Assembly (NCBI RefSeq): GCF_013204855.1
Contig: NZ_JABMKZ010000051.1
Location: forward strand, 1-45,723
Length of the DNA stretch: 45,723 nt
From: Paenibacillus alba
GTDB lineage: Bacteria; Bacillota; Bacilli; Paenibacillales; NBRC-103111
Direction: 5' to 3'
Shown: piece after piece, positions 29,634-39,741 of the stretch
Position numbering within the stretch: position 1 is the first letter of the stretch
Layout: each line of letters begins with the position of its first letter
Made by a program: the position numbers and the translations under genes
Notes under the pieces: model-generated
Seen by the model: the letters and a program-made list of their open reading frames with translations, nothing else
Databases searched by the model: none
What the model was told of the DNA's origin: nothing

Positions 29634-31025
29634 ATGACAACATTACGATTCAAACAAGCGGGAATTCATCTCGCCGTTCTGACGACGGCACTTGGACTTG
29701 CCGGCTGCGGGGACGGCACCTCTACAACGCCGAGTTCGGCCGCACCAAGCGCTGCAGCGTCAGCCGCAACAACGTCGGCGGCGACAGAAGCGCCGAAGGC
29801 TGAGAAGATCACCTTGTCTTTTTTTACGAACAATTCAGATCGCGCAGTGGGTCAAGGCAAGCTTGAGCAAGAGCTGATTGAAGCTTACATGAAAAACAAT
29901 CCGAACATTACGATCAAAGTGGAGACGCTTTCTCCCGATCCGCAATACCAGGACAAGATTAAGGTGTATAACGCTTCCAACCAACTGCCGGATATTATCA
30001 GTGCTTGGGGCAACACGAACTTCCTTAAACCACTCGTTAATAATAATGCTTTGGCGGAAATTAACAAAGATGATCTGAAGGACATGGGCTTCATCCCCTC
30101 GTCCCTGGATGGATTCTCATCCGACGGCAAATTATACGGCATTCCGCGCAATTCGGATTTCTGGGTGCTGTATTACAACAAGAAGGTGTTCGCGGACAAC
30201 GGGCTGCAAGTACCGAAGACGGAAGCGGAGCTGTTCGGTGTCATAGATAAGCTGAAGGCGAAGAAAATTGTGCCTATCGCGATGGATGGCAGAGAAGCGT
30301 GGACGTCCGGTTTATGGTTCGACACGCTGCTCCAGCGAGCATCCGGCACTTGGGACACCTCGAAGAAGGCGCTTGATCGAAGCGGTTCCTATAAAGATCC
30401 AGCTACCGTAGAGACGGCCAAAGCGGTACAGCGCTGGGTGAAAGCCGGGGCGTTCGGAGATGGCTTCTTGAATCAGGATTACGGCGCAGCCCGCAATATG
30501 TTTGGTCAAGGCAAAGCGGCGATGTTCATGATGGGCGAATGGGAGATGGGAATGGCCGCAGATGCGAATTTCCCGGAAGAAGTGCGCATTAATATCGGCG
30601 CGTTCCCGATTCCATCGATTGAAGGCGGCAAAGGCAGCACAGATGATCTGACGGCTTGGTTTGGCGGAGGTTATGCCGTTTCCAACAACTCGAAGCACAA
30701 GAAAGAAGCGATTGAGTTCTTGAAATGGATGTTCCGTCCGGATGGCTGGGCCAAAGGCGTGTGGCAAAACGGCATCACCTTCCCTGCCCAAAAGTACGAT
30801 CAATATTTAACCGGCAAGGAAACGGAAGTTCAGAAGGATTTGACCAAAATCTTCAATAATTCCAAAACGTACAGTGGAACAGTAGCGCAAGACAAGTTCT
30901 CTTCCGATACGCAAAAGACGTTCTACGATTCAATTCAGAAGCTTGAAGGCATCAAAATGACGCCGGAGGATTTCGCGAATGCGATTGACGAAGCGGCAGA
31001 TAAATCAGCCAAAGCGACGAAATAG
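29634..31025 (+). CDS. ABC transporter sugar-binding lipoprotein, operon 2
   Basis: A 463-residue family 1 solute-binding protein. The signal peptide has a basic start (MTTLRFKQ), a hydrophobic core and a lipobox with Cys25 (GLAGCGDG), followed by a Ser/Ala/Thr-rich linker to about residue 55. The binding domain starts ITLSFFTNNSD and shows LYGIPRNSDFWVLYYNKKVF and AWFGGGYAVSNNSKHKKEAI. AAGAAGGTGG five bases upstream decides the ATG at 29634 over one 18 bases earlier. It presumably captures an oligosaccharide set free by the surface enzyme coded at the end of the operon. Confidence 0.91.
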   Translation: MTTLRFKQAGIHLAVLTTALGLAGCGDGTSTTPSSAAPSAAASAATTSAATEAPKAEKITLSFFTNNSDRAVGQGKLEQELIEAYMKNNPNITIKVETLSPDPQYQDKIKVYNASNQLPDIISAWGNTNFLKPLVNNNALAEINKDDLKDMGFIPSSLDGFSSDGKLYGIPRNSDFWVLYYNKKVFADNGLQVPKTEAELFGVIDKLKAKKIVPIAMDGREAWTSGLWFDTLLQRASGTWDTSKKALDRSGSYKDPATVETAKAVQRWVKAGAFGDGFLNQDYGAARNMFGQGKAAMFMMGEWEMGMAADANFPEEVRINIGAFPIPSIEGGKGSTDDLTAWFGGGYAVSNNSKHKKEAIEFLKWMFRPDGWAKGVWQNGITFPAQKYDQYLTGKETEVQKDLTKIFNNSKTYSGTVAQDKFSSDTQKTFYDSIQKLEGIKMTPEDFANAIDEAADKSAKATK

Positions 31026-31042
31026 CGATTCCAAATAAAAGA

Positions 31043-31077
31043 GGGGCAAGCGGCTGGACACACGGTGCGCTGCCCCC
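31043..31077 (+). terminator. Intercistronic hairpin between binding protein and permease, operon 2
   Basis: Stem GGGGCA/TGCCCC with an inner AGCG/CGCT extension, no T-tract. It sits where operon 1 also has a hairpin and probably stabilises the upstream message. Confidence 0.55.
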
Positions 31078-31100
31078 ATGTTTCCGATAGGGTGATGAGC

Positions 31101-31985
31101 ATGAATAGCATCATAAGCAACAAAAGAACGATTTTCTGGCTCGTAGCTCCAGGATTCCTTTTATTCACCGCGATGATCTTCATTCCCATTTTGGTCAGCT
31201 TCTATTACAGTTTGACGAATTGGGACGGAGTCGCGGATTACCAGTTTATTGGTCTGAGCAATTTCATTGACATTGTGACCAAAGATGACGTGTTTTGGAA
31301 GTCCTTGCTCAACGCAATTCTTCTTGGCTTGGGGCTCGTGCTGATCCAGCATCCATTTGCCGTTCTGATTGCCATGCTGGTGCAATATTGCGGACGATTT
31401 GAGAAGTTGCTGCGCGTATGTATCTTTATTCCTTCTATTATTTCAACCTTCGTTACGACGCAGCTCTGGGTGAGCGTGTTCAATACACAGTTCGGACTGC
31501 TGAATCGAATACTGGAGATGGCCGGGCTGGAGTCGTGGAAGCAGGATTGGCTCGGGGACTCCAAATTGGCGATTGGCTGCATTATTTTTGTGTGCATGTG
31601 GCAAGGTTTCGGCTACGCCTTTCTGCTGTATTACGCAGGAATTAAGGGGGTACCCAAGGATCTTCACGAAGCGGCTATGCTGGACGGCGCCTCACAGATC
31701 CAGCTCAACCTCAAGATTGTATTTCCGCTTCTTGCACCGGTGCTTAGAGTCAATATTATTTTGGCTGTGGTGGCTGCGTTCAAGCAGATGGAGACGGTTT
31801 ATTTAATGACCGGGGGAGGTCCTGCCAACAGTACGCAGTTTCTATCGACTTACCTCTATTCCAAAGCGTTCCGCGAGGGGCTGTACGGGTATGGGAATGC
31901 CATTTCCATCCTGTTCGTGATCATCTGTTTGTTGATTACTGTGCTGTTGAATCGTGCGCTCAAGAAAGATGTAGGTGAGTATTGA
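31101..31985 (+). CDS. ABC transporter permease, MalF type, operon 2
   Basis: A 294-residue permease, six predicted transmembrane segments, starting ISNKRTIFWLVAPGFLLFTA. The EAA loop is VPKDLHEAAMLDGASQIQLN followed by IVFPLLAPVLRVN, and FKQMETVYLMTGGGPANSTQ is the usual late signature. The ATG at 31101 lies 8 bases after AGGG; another in-frame ATG at 31095 is nearly as good. Its stop is one base from the next start, so the permeases are coupled. Operon 2 has no ATPase gene. Confidence 0.9.
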   Translation: MNSIISNKRTIFWLVAPGFLLFTAMIFIPILVSFYYSLTNWDGVADYQFIGLSNFIDIVTKDDVFWKSLLNAILLGLGLVLIQHPFAVLIAMLVQYCGRFEKLLRVCIFIPSIISTFVTTQLWVSVFNTQFGLLNRILEMAGLESWKQDWLGDSKLAIGCIIFVCMWQGFGYAFLLYYAGIKGVPKDLHEAAMLDGASQIQLNLKIVFPLLAPVLRVNIILAVVAAFKQMETVYLMTGGGPANSTQFLSTYLYSKAFREGLYGYGNAISILFVIICLLITVLLNRALKKDVGEY

Positions 31986-31986
31986 G

Positions 31987-32817
31987 ATGAAAATCCGAGG
32001 TATTTCAGGGCTGCTGTTCGCCGTATGCATGACGGTTCTTGTCTTGATTGAGCTGTTCCCGCTCGTATGGCTGTTTGATTTTTCTCTTTTGAAAAGCGGG
32101 GATTTCTTCGGCTCCAGCATTTTGAAATGGCCAAACCCGCCGATGTGGAAAAATTACGCTGACGCCTTCAAAGGCGCGCATATTACGATGCTGTTCTTCA
32201 ACAGCTTGCTGGTTTCATTCCTCTCTATTGTGATTATCGTCGCACTATCGATCACGATGGGCTATGCCTTCACTAGAATGCGTTGGAAGCTAAGGAATAC
32301 GTTTTTCGCACTCATCATGGTGGGCATGATTATTCCCATTTACGCCACCTTGCTGCCTAACTTTATTTTGTTCAAACAAGCTGGCATCTTGAATTCCTAC
32401 TTGTCGCTGATTTTGCCTTATGCGGCATTTGCAATTCCGGTGAGCATGTTCATTATTACGGGTTTTCTTGAAACGATACCCAAGGCATTGGAAGAAGCGG
32501 CGATTATGGACGGTCTTGGCGTGCCTGGGATGATATATAGAATCATCCTGCCCCTCTTGAAGCCGGCCATTGCCACCGTTGCGGTTCTGGCGTTCTTGAG
32601 CTGCTGGAACGAGTTTATTATGGCGGTTACGTATATTGATAAGGATTCTTTGAGAACGCTTCCTTTTGCGATTGTTTATTTTATGGGGCAGTATTCTTCC
32701 AATTATGGGGCGCAATTCGCAGTTCTGGCGATTATTGCGATTCCGTCGATTGTCATTTATTTAATTTTTACAGATCAAATTACAAGAGGCATCACCGCTG
32801 GTGCAGTTAAAGGCTAG
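31987..32817 (+). CDS. ABC transporter permease, MalG type, operon 2
   Basis: A 276-residue permease with six predicted transmembrane segments. The EAA loop reads IPKALEEAAIMDGLGVPGMI followed by ILPLLKPAIATVA, and the end DQITRGITAGAVKG matches the MalG subgroup. AGGTGA lies 8 bases before the ATG at 31987. It is close kin of the second permease of operon 1, as both share the same C-terminal motif, so the two importers may carry related sugars. Confidence 0.92.
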   Translation: MKIRGISGLLFAVCMTVLVLIELFPLVWLFDFSLLKSGDFFGSSILKWPNPPMWKNYADAFKGAHITMLFFNSLLVSFLSIVIIVALSITMGYAFTRMRWKLRNTFFALIMVGMIIPIYATLLPNFILFKQAGILNSYLSLILPYAAFAIPVSMFIITGFLETIPKALEEAAIMDGLGVPGMIYRIILPLLKPAIATVAVLAFLSCWNEFIMAVTYIDKDSLRTLPFAIVYFMGQYSSNYGAQFAVLAIIAIPSIVIYLIFTDQITRGITAGAVKG

Positions 32818-32850
32818 CTCTTGGTTTTACTACGATTAAGGAGGAAATTC

Positions 32851-35800
32851 ATGAGAATGTGGAAACGCAAAATATCTTTGTTGTCAGCCGGTATTATGAT
32901 CAGCTCATCCTTATCCGGAATGACGGCTTTGGCAGGTGAGGAGAACACGCCGAAGGCAGCGGAGCTTGCCGCTTACTGGAACAGTTCGAAGCCAGTCGAG
33001 GAACGCGTCAGCGATCTGCTCGCCCATATGTCATTGGAGGAAAAGGTTGGCCAAATGGTACAGGCCGAGCGCGCATCCGTTACACCGGACGATGTGCAGA
33101 ATTACTACCTAGGCTCTGTGCTCAGCGGAGGAGGCTCCTTCCCGAATGGCAAGCAATCGGACAGTACGCGCGAGAATTGGGCTGCGCTTGTCGATTCCTA
33201 CCAAGCAGGGGCATTGTCCACACGTCTTGGCATTCCCCTCTTGTATGGGGTGGATGCGATTCACGGCAACAGCAACCTGCTGGGAGCAACGCTTTTCCCG
33301 CATAACATTGGTCTCGGGGCGTCGCGTGACACAGCTCTTGTCGAGCAAATCGGCGTCGCGGCCGCCCAGGAAATCAAAGCTGCTGGAACGCATTGGGCAT
33401 TCTCTCCAACCATTGCAGATCCGCAGAATATTCAATGGGGGCGTACCTACGAAGGCTTCAGCGACAATCAGGAGCTTGTTGGCAAGATGGGAGCGGCCTT
33501 TATTAAAGGGCTTCAAGGCGAAACAAGGGATCAACTGAAGCGTACCGACCGCGTAGTTGCTACGGCGAAGCATTTCTTCGGCGAAGGCTTGACGGAAGGC
33601 GGCGTGAACCAAGGCAACATCACAGGGATGACAGAAGCTCAGGTTACAGCGCTGGATTTGCCGATTTATCGAGCGGCGATTGACGCTGGCGCACGCACGG
33701 TCATGGCTTCTTATAGCAGCATTCAAGGTTTGAAAATGCATGCGAATAAGCGTCTTTTGACGGATGTCCTCAAAGGCACGGGTGAAGGACAGCTGGGTTT
33801 CACAGGCTTCGTTATTTCTGACTATAATGCGGTGCAGCAAATTACGAAGGATTGGGACAACAACGCCGTGAGCGGTTTGAAAAATCAGATCCGCGTTGCA
33901 GTGAATGCAGGCGTAGACATGATGATGATGCCTACGGACTGGAAAGCGACGATCACGAATTTGAAGGCGCTGGTCGCTGAAGGCGGGATTAAGCAGGAGC
34001 GTATCGACGACGCGGTAACCCGCATTCTGCGCGTTAAATTTGAATCCGGCGTATTTGAGCATCCGATGACGGATGCCAAGCTGGCTGGCACATTCGGCTC
34101 CGATGAGCACAGGGCGCTGGCGCGCAAGGCCGTCAGCGAATCGCTGGTCTTGTTGAAGAACGACAAGGTGAAGGGCTCTCCGATTCTTTCGCAGCTGTCT
34201 GGCATGAATAAGATCTTCGTAGCGGGCAAGAGTGCCGACGATATTGGTCTTCAGGCCGGAGGGTGGTCCATTACTTGGCAAGGCGCTAAGGGCAATACGA
34301 CAACTGGAACGACGATACTCAAAGGCATTCAGCAGGTCGTTGGCAGTACGAAGAGCGTTACGTACAACAAGCACGGCCGGGGTGCGCAAGGCAATGATGT
34401 CGCAATCGTCTTCGTCGGTGAAGCGCCTTATGCGGAAACCAATGGCGACGGCTTGAACAAGCTGAAGCTCGACTCGGAAGACTTATCCACCCTGGATAAT
34501 GTCAAGGCATCCGGCGTACCGACGATCGTTGTTCTTGTTTCGGGACGTCCGCTGATGATTGGCGACCGTTTGAATGATTGGGCAGGACTTGTGGAGGCAT
34601 GGCTGCCAGGAACCGAAGGAGCGGGCGTAGCTGATGTTCTGTTCGGCAGCAAAGACTTTACAGGCAAATTACCGGTTCGCTGGCCGTTCTACACGGAAGC
34701 TTATACGAATCCTGCAGCCGGACAGTCCAACCTTGATCCCAAATATGTGTTGTTTAATTACGGGTATGGCTTGGCGAAAGCGGAAGGCACCCCGATATTG
34801 CCTGTAATGCCTGACAAACCAGGGCAGCAGGATCCGTATGTCAAAGTCGAAGCTGAGAACTACACGGCGAAATCGGATGGTCTTAAAGGCGAGAGCACAT
34901 CCGACATAGGCGGCGGACAGGATATCGGCTATACCTCATCTGGCGCTTGGCTCGAGTATTTGATTGATGTTCCGGCGAATGGCACGTATGATATCGATTT
35001 CCGCTATGCCGGCGGTGAAGCCAGCATTACGAACTCGGGCATGCTGATCCTCGATGCCGGCGGCCATACCCTTGGAGAGCTGAAGGGAGTTGGCTATACA
35101 GGAGGCTGGCAAACTTGGAAGACAGCCACGCTCAAGGGCGTTAGTTTAACAGCAGGCGTGCAGAAGATTAAGCTGCAGTTTACAAACGGCGGGATAAACT
35201 TCAACTGGTTTGCTTCCACAGGTTTCAGTCCTGCCGCTGTTCAAGGCGGTGGAAGTGCAGGCGGCGCCATCAGTCCGCAGAATCCGGTAACGGGCGGTCA
35301 AGGTGCGGTCAAGAGCTGGCTGTCCAGCGAACGCAGCAGTCAAAGCCAGCTGTGGTATTATGCTCCGCAATGGCAGCCTGGCGATGAGCTTAAACAGTTG
35401 ACCTCGCAGGCGAATCTGAATCTGACAAGCGTAGGCAATGACGTCTATGCGACGACGATCACCATTGATCCGAACAAACAGTACCAGACGATGACCGGTA
35501 TGGGCTCCTCGATGGAGGAATCGACGATTTTCAACATAACGAAGATGTCGGATGCGAAGCAAACGGAGCTGTTGACCAAATTGGCAAGCAGCACCAATGG
35601 CATTGGCATGAGCATGACGCGGGTAACCATCGGTACGGCGGATTTCACATCGCGGAAATTTTATTCGTACGATGATATGCCAGCGGGTCAAACCGATCCG
35701 AATCTAACCCATTTCTCGATTCAAAAAGATATTGATTACGGCATTATTCCTGTTCTTAAGAAAATAATCGCGATCAACCCGGATATGAAATTCTTCGCTT

Positions 35801-38800
35801 CACCTTGGAGCCCGCCGGGCTGGATGAAAACGACGGACAGCATGATCAAGGGTTCGGTGAAAGACGAATACCTGCCTGTATTGGCCGATTACTATGTGAA
35901 ATTTATTCAAGCTTATAAAGCGCAAGGCATCAACATCTCAGCCATGACACTGCAGAACGAACCGCTTCTGGAGATTGAGTATCCAAGTACCAAAATGCCT
36001 TGGCAGCAGGAAGCTGAGCTTAGCAAGCTGCTGCATCAGAAATTAATCGCTGCTGGCCTTGATGTGAAGATCTGGATCTTCGATCATAACTTCAGCGACA
36101 CGATGAATTATCCGGCTCCGATGCTGGCGGACGCCGCCAATCGCGACGCCATTGACGGTACGGCTTTCCACGATTACGGCGGTGACCCTTCCATGATGTC
36201 ACAGCTGCATAATTTGTATCCAAATGAGAACATCTATTTGACAGAACGCGCGATTTGGGGGACTGCGGGTGCAGACCGAATGGCACAATATTTCCGCAAT
36301 TGGGCGAAAAGCTACAATTCCTGGGTCGTTATGCTCGATAGTGATATTGCCACCCATCAATGGGTCGGCACACCGGACCCAACCATGGTCATTCAGGATT
36401 CCAGCCATCCAGACAACTACTGGTTGACGCCGGAATATTACACGCTGGGCAACTATTCGAAGTTCGTACGGCCGGATTACATTCGGATTGACAGCAGCTA
36501 CGGCTCCAAGGATAACGTAACGAACGTTTCTTTCATGAGCCCGGACAAGAAAACGATCGTTTCTGTGGTCGTCAATCAGACAGACAAGACACAAACGTTC
36601 AAGCTTGTAAGCGACGGCACGCAAGTGGCTGCGCAAATCCCGGCGAAATCCGTTATTACGTACAAATGGGATCGCATTGTATTAGAGCAGAAAGAGCCTG
36701 TGATTATGACAATCGCTCCCGAATCTCTTCCTTACAATGTAAACAATAAGGAAATCTCTGTGACCGTAACAGGCATGACGTATGGAACCAAACTGGGGAC
36801 CGTTGCGCTTGGCGCTGAAGCGGCTGCAATGGGGATTACGTTAGGCAGCGTAACCTATCCGAGTTCTTCGCAAGCGACTGTTCAATTGCGATGGGATTCT
36901 ACGAAGCCGTACTATGTGAATGCGCCGTTGACGGTTACGGCATCGACGTACTCGAGTACAGAAGCTGGTCAGAAGTTGACAGGTAGTGTCATGCTGACAG
37001 GAACAGGGCATAAGACCACAGCCACTGATATTGTGCCGGGACCTGTAACAGCGAACGACTACTATCAATTGGCAGGCGTTGCCATTAGCGGCGCCGATAC
37101 TGCAAACGCCAAGTTAACTGGTATCGATACAGGCGATTGGGCTGAATTTAAGATTAACGTGCCGGCCGCGGGCAAATATGCGGTTACTCTGAAAGTAGCT
37201 TCTCCGAACGGTGGTAGGTTCCTCGTGCAATCGGAGAATCAGACTACCCTAGGCACCTATGCCATTCCGAATATGTATGGCTCGACAGCCTGGGCAGGTG
37301 CGCGGTTAGCGGTACAACTTCAGGCTGGCGTACAAACCATTCGCATTCAAGGAAACAGCGGCTCCTTCGACTTGCAAAATATGACGTTTGAACCGGTGAC
37401 GGCACAAGCAGCGGGAACCGATGGCGTCATTAAGCTGGAGGCCGAGAACTTTGTCGCAGCAGGCCAACAGGTTATTCAGTATGGAAGCAGTATGAACAAT
37501 CTTGGATATACAGCAGCGGGATCGACATTTGATTACCTGATCAATGTACCGCAGGCAGGCTATTACAAAGTGCGTCTTCAATATGCTACGCCACAAGGCG
37601 GTGTATCCACTTCGATATGGTCAGACGGAGTGCTCAAAGGCTCCAAGCCCTTGCCGTCTACGGGAGCGTGGGGAACTTATCAAGAAGCTTCGCTCGTTGT
37701 GAAATTGGAGGCTGGCGTGCAAACGCTGCGCATTACGGATAATGGCGATGGATTTAATTTCGATGCCTTCTCCATTGAACCGGGCACGCCTGAGGTAGTG
37801 ATACAGAAGGCTAAGGCTCCTCTTGCGAAAGCATCGGCAAAGTCCATTGCTTTGACAACGGAGACAGATGGCGCGACGATTCACTATACAACGGATGGCA
37901 CGCTGCCGACGAAGGATAGCGCAGCTTATACAGCGCCAATCAGCATTCTATCGGCTCAAGTGATTCGGGCAATCACAAGCAAGGAAGGCATGATCGACAG
38001 TTATGTGACCTTCATTTCGACGCCTGAAGCTTATGTAGCTGTGGCAGGCATCTCTCTGGAACCAGATAAGCTCACCTTGCAAATAGGAGCAACGAGTACA
38101 TTGAAACCGAAGTTCCAACCAGAGTTTGTCAGCAATGACGAGGTCGCTTGGACATCGAGTGACACAGGCATTGCAGCCGTTGATAGCTCCGGTAAAGTAA
38201 CGGCCGTAGCTGTAGGAACTGCAACAATTAAAGTTACGGCCGTGGATGGAGGCAAGGAAGCAGAAGCCGTGATCACGGTAACGAAAGCGGAGGAACCGGG
38301 AAGCGGAGGAGGAGGCGATTCGACGTCAGGAAGCAGCTCGCCTAGTACGCCAAGCGTGCCAACTACGACGTCGGATGCCAGTAAAATTACGGTTCAACCT
38401 ACAATTGATGCGAACGGTGCAGCTGCGGCTGCAGTGAAGCTTGAAGATCTTAAGGCCGCAGTACAGGCTGCCAAAGATCACACGATTACCATTGTCGTGA
38501 ATGCACCAATTGGTACCAAACAAGTGAAATTGGACATTCCCGCGCAGGATATTATCGCAAGCAGCATAACAGCGATTCAGCTGGATACAGGCTTAGCTAT
38601 CGTTACGATCCATCCTGATCTGATCAGCGCAAACGGAGGAACTGCGGCATCCATCATCCAGCTTTCCGTAGAAGCGGTAGACACAGCAGCTCTTCCTGCA
38701 AACGTACAAGGGCAGCTGAACGGAAAAACGGTGTATGACTTTAGTCTCCGCATTGATGGTAACAAGGTCAGCAGTTTTAACGGAAGCACCGTGCAAGTAA

Positions 38801-39516
38801 GCATTCCATATGTGTTAAAAGCTGGCGAAAAGCCGAACAACGTCATTATTTATTATATCGATGGTGCTGGGAAGCTCGAAGTTGTGAAGAACGGCAAATA
38901 TAATCCGGCAACCGGCAACGTAGAGTTTAAGGCAAAGCACTTTAGCCAATACGCGGCAGCTTATTCTCATGCCTCCTTCACTGATACTTCAGCTGCGGCA
39001 TGGGCGGAAGACAGCATTCAAGCGCTGGCTGCAAGGGGCGCCATTAATGGAATAGGCAATGGCTTGTTCAATCCGACGGGCGAAGTGACACGCGCAGAAT
39101 TTATCAAAATGCTGATCGATACCTTTGATTTGGCTGATGCAACAGCGGTAGCAACATTCAAGGATGTCCCTGAAGGCCAGTGGTACACGAATGCTGTTGC
39201 AAGCGCACAAAAGCTGGGTATCGTTAACGGCAAGGATGACGGCACCTTTGGGGTGAACGACAACATTACGCGTGAGGATATGGCTGTCATGGTATATCGG
39301 ATTAGTCAGCAATTAAATCTGAAGTTAGCTTCTGGCCATCCTTCCGCAGCCTTCACGGATCTGTCCCGGATTGCTGGTTATGCCAGAGCGGCCGTGGATG
39401 CCATTCAGAATGCCGGCATTATCAACGGTATGGAAGATGGCAGCTTTGCTCCTAAGGAACATGCTTCAAGAGCGCAAGCTGCAACCATGATTTTCAGACT
39501 TTTTTTCAAGTCGTAA
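32851..39516 (+). CDS. Giant S-layer-anchored GH3-GH30 glycoside hydrolase
   Basis: A 2221-residue secreted protein. Order of parts: signal peptide (1-30); GH3 N and C domains (about 47-641; KHFFGEG at 240-246, nucleophile Asp324 in FVISDYN); CBM6-like domain (665-797); GH30 domain (870-1274; acid/base Glu1037 in LQNEP, nucleophile Glu1132 in LTERA); Ig-like domain (1280-1388); two CBM6/35-like domains (1400-1645); chitobiase-C-like domain (1650-1715); Big_2 domain (1730-1810); Gly/Ser/Pro linker; an unassigned domain (1846-2035); three SLH domains (2040-2221) for cell-wall anchoring. TAAGGAGGAA supports the ATG at 32851. GH30 often cuts beta-1,6-glucan or xylan, and GH3 trims beta-glucosides, so a beta-glucan is the likely substrate. 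It is the last gene of operon 2. Confidence 0.93.
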   Translation: MRMWKRKISLLSAGIMISSSLSGMTALAGEENTPKAAELAAYWNSSKPVEERVSDLLAHMSLEEKVGQMVQAERASVTPDDVQNYYLGSVLSGGGSFPNGKQSDSTRENWAALVDSYQAGALSTRLGIPLLYGVDAIHGNSNLLGATLFPHNIGLGASRDTALVEQIGVAAAQEIKAAGTHWAFSPTIADPQNIQWGRTYEGFSDNQELVGKMGAAFIKGLQGETRDQLKRTDRVVATAKHFFGEGLTEGGVNQGNITGMTEAQVTALDLPIYRAAIDAGARTVMASYSSIQGLKMHANKRLLTDVLKGTGEGQLGFTGFVISDYNAVQQITKDWDNNAVSGLKNQIRVAVNAGVDMMMMPTDWKATITNLKALVAEGGIKQERIDDAVTRILRVKFESGVFEHPMTDAKLAGTFGSDEHRALARKAVSESLVLLKNDKVKGSPILSQLSGMNKIFVAGKSADDIGLQAGGWSITWQGAKGNTTTGTTILKGIQQVVGSTKSVTYNKHGRGAQGNDVAIVFVGEAPYAETNGDGLNKLKLDSEDLSTLDNVKASGVPTIVVLVSGRPLMIGDRLNDWAGLVEAWLPGTEGAGVADVLFGSKDFTGKLPVRWPFYTEAYTNPAAGQSNLDPKYVLFNYGYGLAKAEGTPILPVMPDKPGQQDPYVKVEAENYTAKSDGLKGESTSDIGGGQDIGYTSSGAWLEYLIDVPANGTYDIDFRYAGGEASITNSGMLILDAGGHTLGELKGVGYTGGWQTWKTATLKGVSLTAGVQKIKLQFTNGGINFNWFASTGFSPAAVQGGGSAGGAISPQNPVTGGQGAVKSWLSSERSSQSQLWYYAPQWQPGDELKQLTSQANLNLTSVGNDVYATTITIDPNKQYQTMTGMGSSMEESTIFNITKMSDAKQTELLTKLASSTNGIGMSMTRVTIGTADFTSRKFYSYDDMPAGQTDPNLTHFSIQKDIDYGIIPVLKKIIAINPDMKFFASPWSPPGWMKTTDSMIKGSVKDEYLPVLADYYVKFIQAYKAQGINISAMTLQNEPLLEIEYPSTKMPWQQEAELSKLLHQKLIAAGLDVKIWIFDHNFSDTMNYPAPMLADAANRDAIDGTAFHDYGGDPSMMSQLHNLYPNENIYLTERAIWGTAGADRMAQYFRNWAKSYNSWVVMLDSDIATHQWVGTPDPTMVIQDSSHPDNYWLTPEYYTLGNYSKFVRPDYIRIDSSYGSKDNVTNVSFMSPDKKTIVSVVVNQTDKTQTFKLVSDGTQVAAQIPAKSVITYKWDRIVLEQKEPVIMTIAPESLPYNVNNKEISVTVTGMTYGTKLGTVALGAEAAAMGITLGSVTYPSSSQATVQLRWDSTKPYYVNAPLTVTASTYSSTEAGQKLTGSVMLTGTGHKTTATDIVPGPVTANDYYQLAGVAISGADTANAKLTGIDTGDWAEFKINVPAAGKYAVTLKVASPNGGRFLVQSENQTTLGTYAIPNMYGSTAWAGARLAVQLQAGVQTIRIQGNSGSFDLQNMTFEPVTAQAAGTDGVIKLEAENFVAAGQQVIQYGSSMNNLGYTAAGSTFDYLINVPQAGYYKVRLQYATPQGGVSTSIWSDGVLKGSKPLPSTGAWGTYQEASLVVKLEAGVQTLRITDNGDGFNFDAFSIEPGTPEVVIQKAKAPLAKASAKSIALTTETDGATIHYTTDGTLPTKDSAAYTAPISILSAQVIRAITSKEGMIDSYVTFISTPEAYVAVAGISLEPDKLTLQIGATSTLKPKFQPEFVSNDEVAWTSSDTGIAAVDSSGKVTAVAVGTATIKVTAVDGGKEAEAVITVTKAEEPGSGGGGDSTSGSSSPSTPSVPTTTSDASKITVQPTIDANGAAAAAVKLEDLKAAVQAAKDHTITIVVNAPIGTKQVKLDIPAQDIIASSITAIQLDTGLAIVTIHPDLISANGGTAASIIQLSVEAVDTAALPANVQGQLNGKTVYDFSLRIDGNKVSSFNGSTVQVSIPYVLKAGEKPNNVIIYYIDGAGKLEVVKNGKYNPATGNVEFKAKHFSQYAAAYSHASFTDTSAAAWAEDSIQALAARGAINGIGNGLFNPTGEVTRAEFIKMLIDTFDLADATAVATFKDVPEGQWYTNAVASAQKLGIVNGKDDGTFGVNDNITREDMAVMVYRISQQLNLKLASGHPSAAFTDLSRIAGYARAAVDAIQNAGIINGMEDGSFAPKEHASRAQAATMIFRLFFKS

Positions 39517-39547
39517 TTGTCAGTGAGGTAGAATAACCATAATGAAG

Positions 39548-39598
39548 CACCGCCATTCTCTTGGTACATCTTGCCAAAGGGATGGCGGTGTTTATTAT
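39548..39598 (+). terminator. Terminator of operon 2
   Basis: Stem CACCGCCAT/ATGGCGGTG with a 25-base loop that also partly pairs, then TTTATTATG. It lies 31 bases after the giant gene. Confidence 0.7.
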
Positions 39599-39741
39599 GT
39601 CTATAGAAGCTCTGGCCACTTTGTTTTGCAACCACTTTACTTTTCGTGACTAAAAAGTTGGCGCTTCGCGCAAAAAAAGTGTAACATCTATCACATAAAA
39701 GAAACTTGCGATGTACAGCAGTTAAAAGGAGCCTGAATCAT

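Noticed and set aside
33109..34389. A 426-codon reverse-strand frame inside the giant hydrolase gene
   Set aside because: It mirrors the GH3 coding sequence, has no recognisable domain and no ribosome site; long antisense frames are expected in such codon usage.
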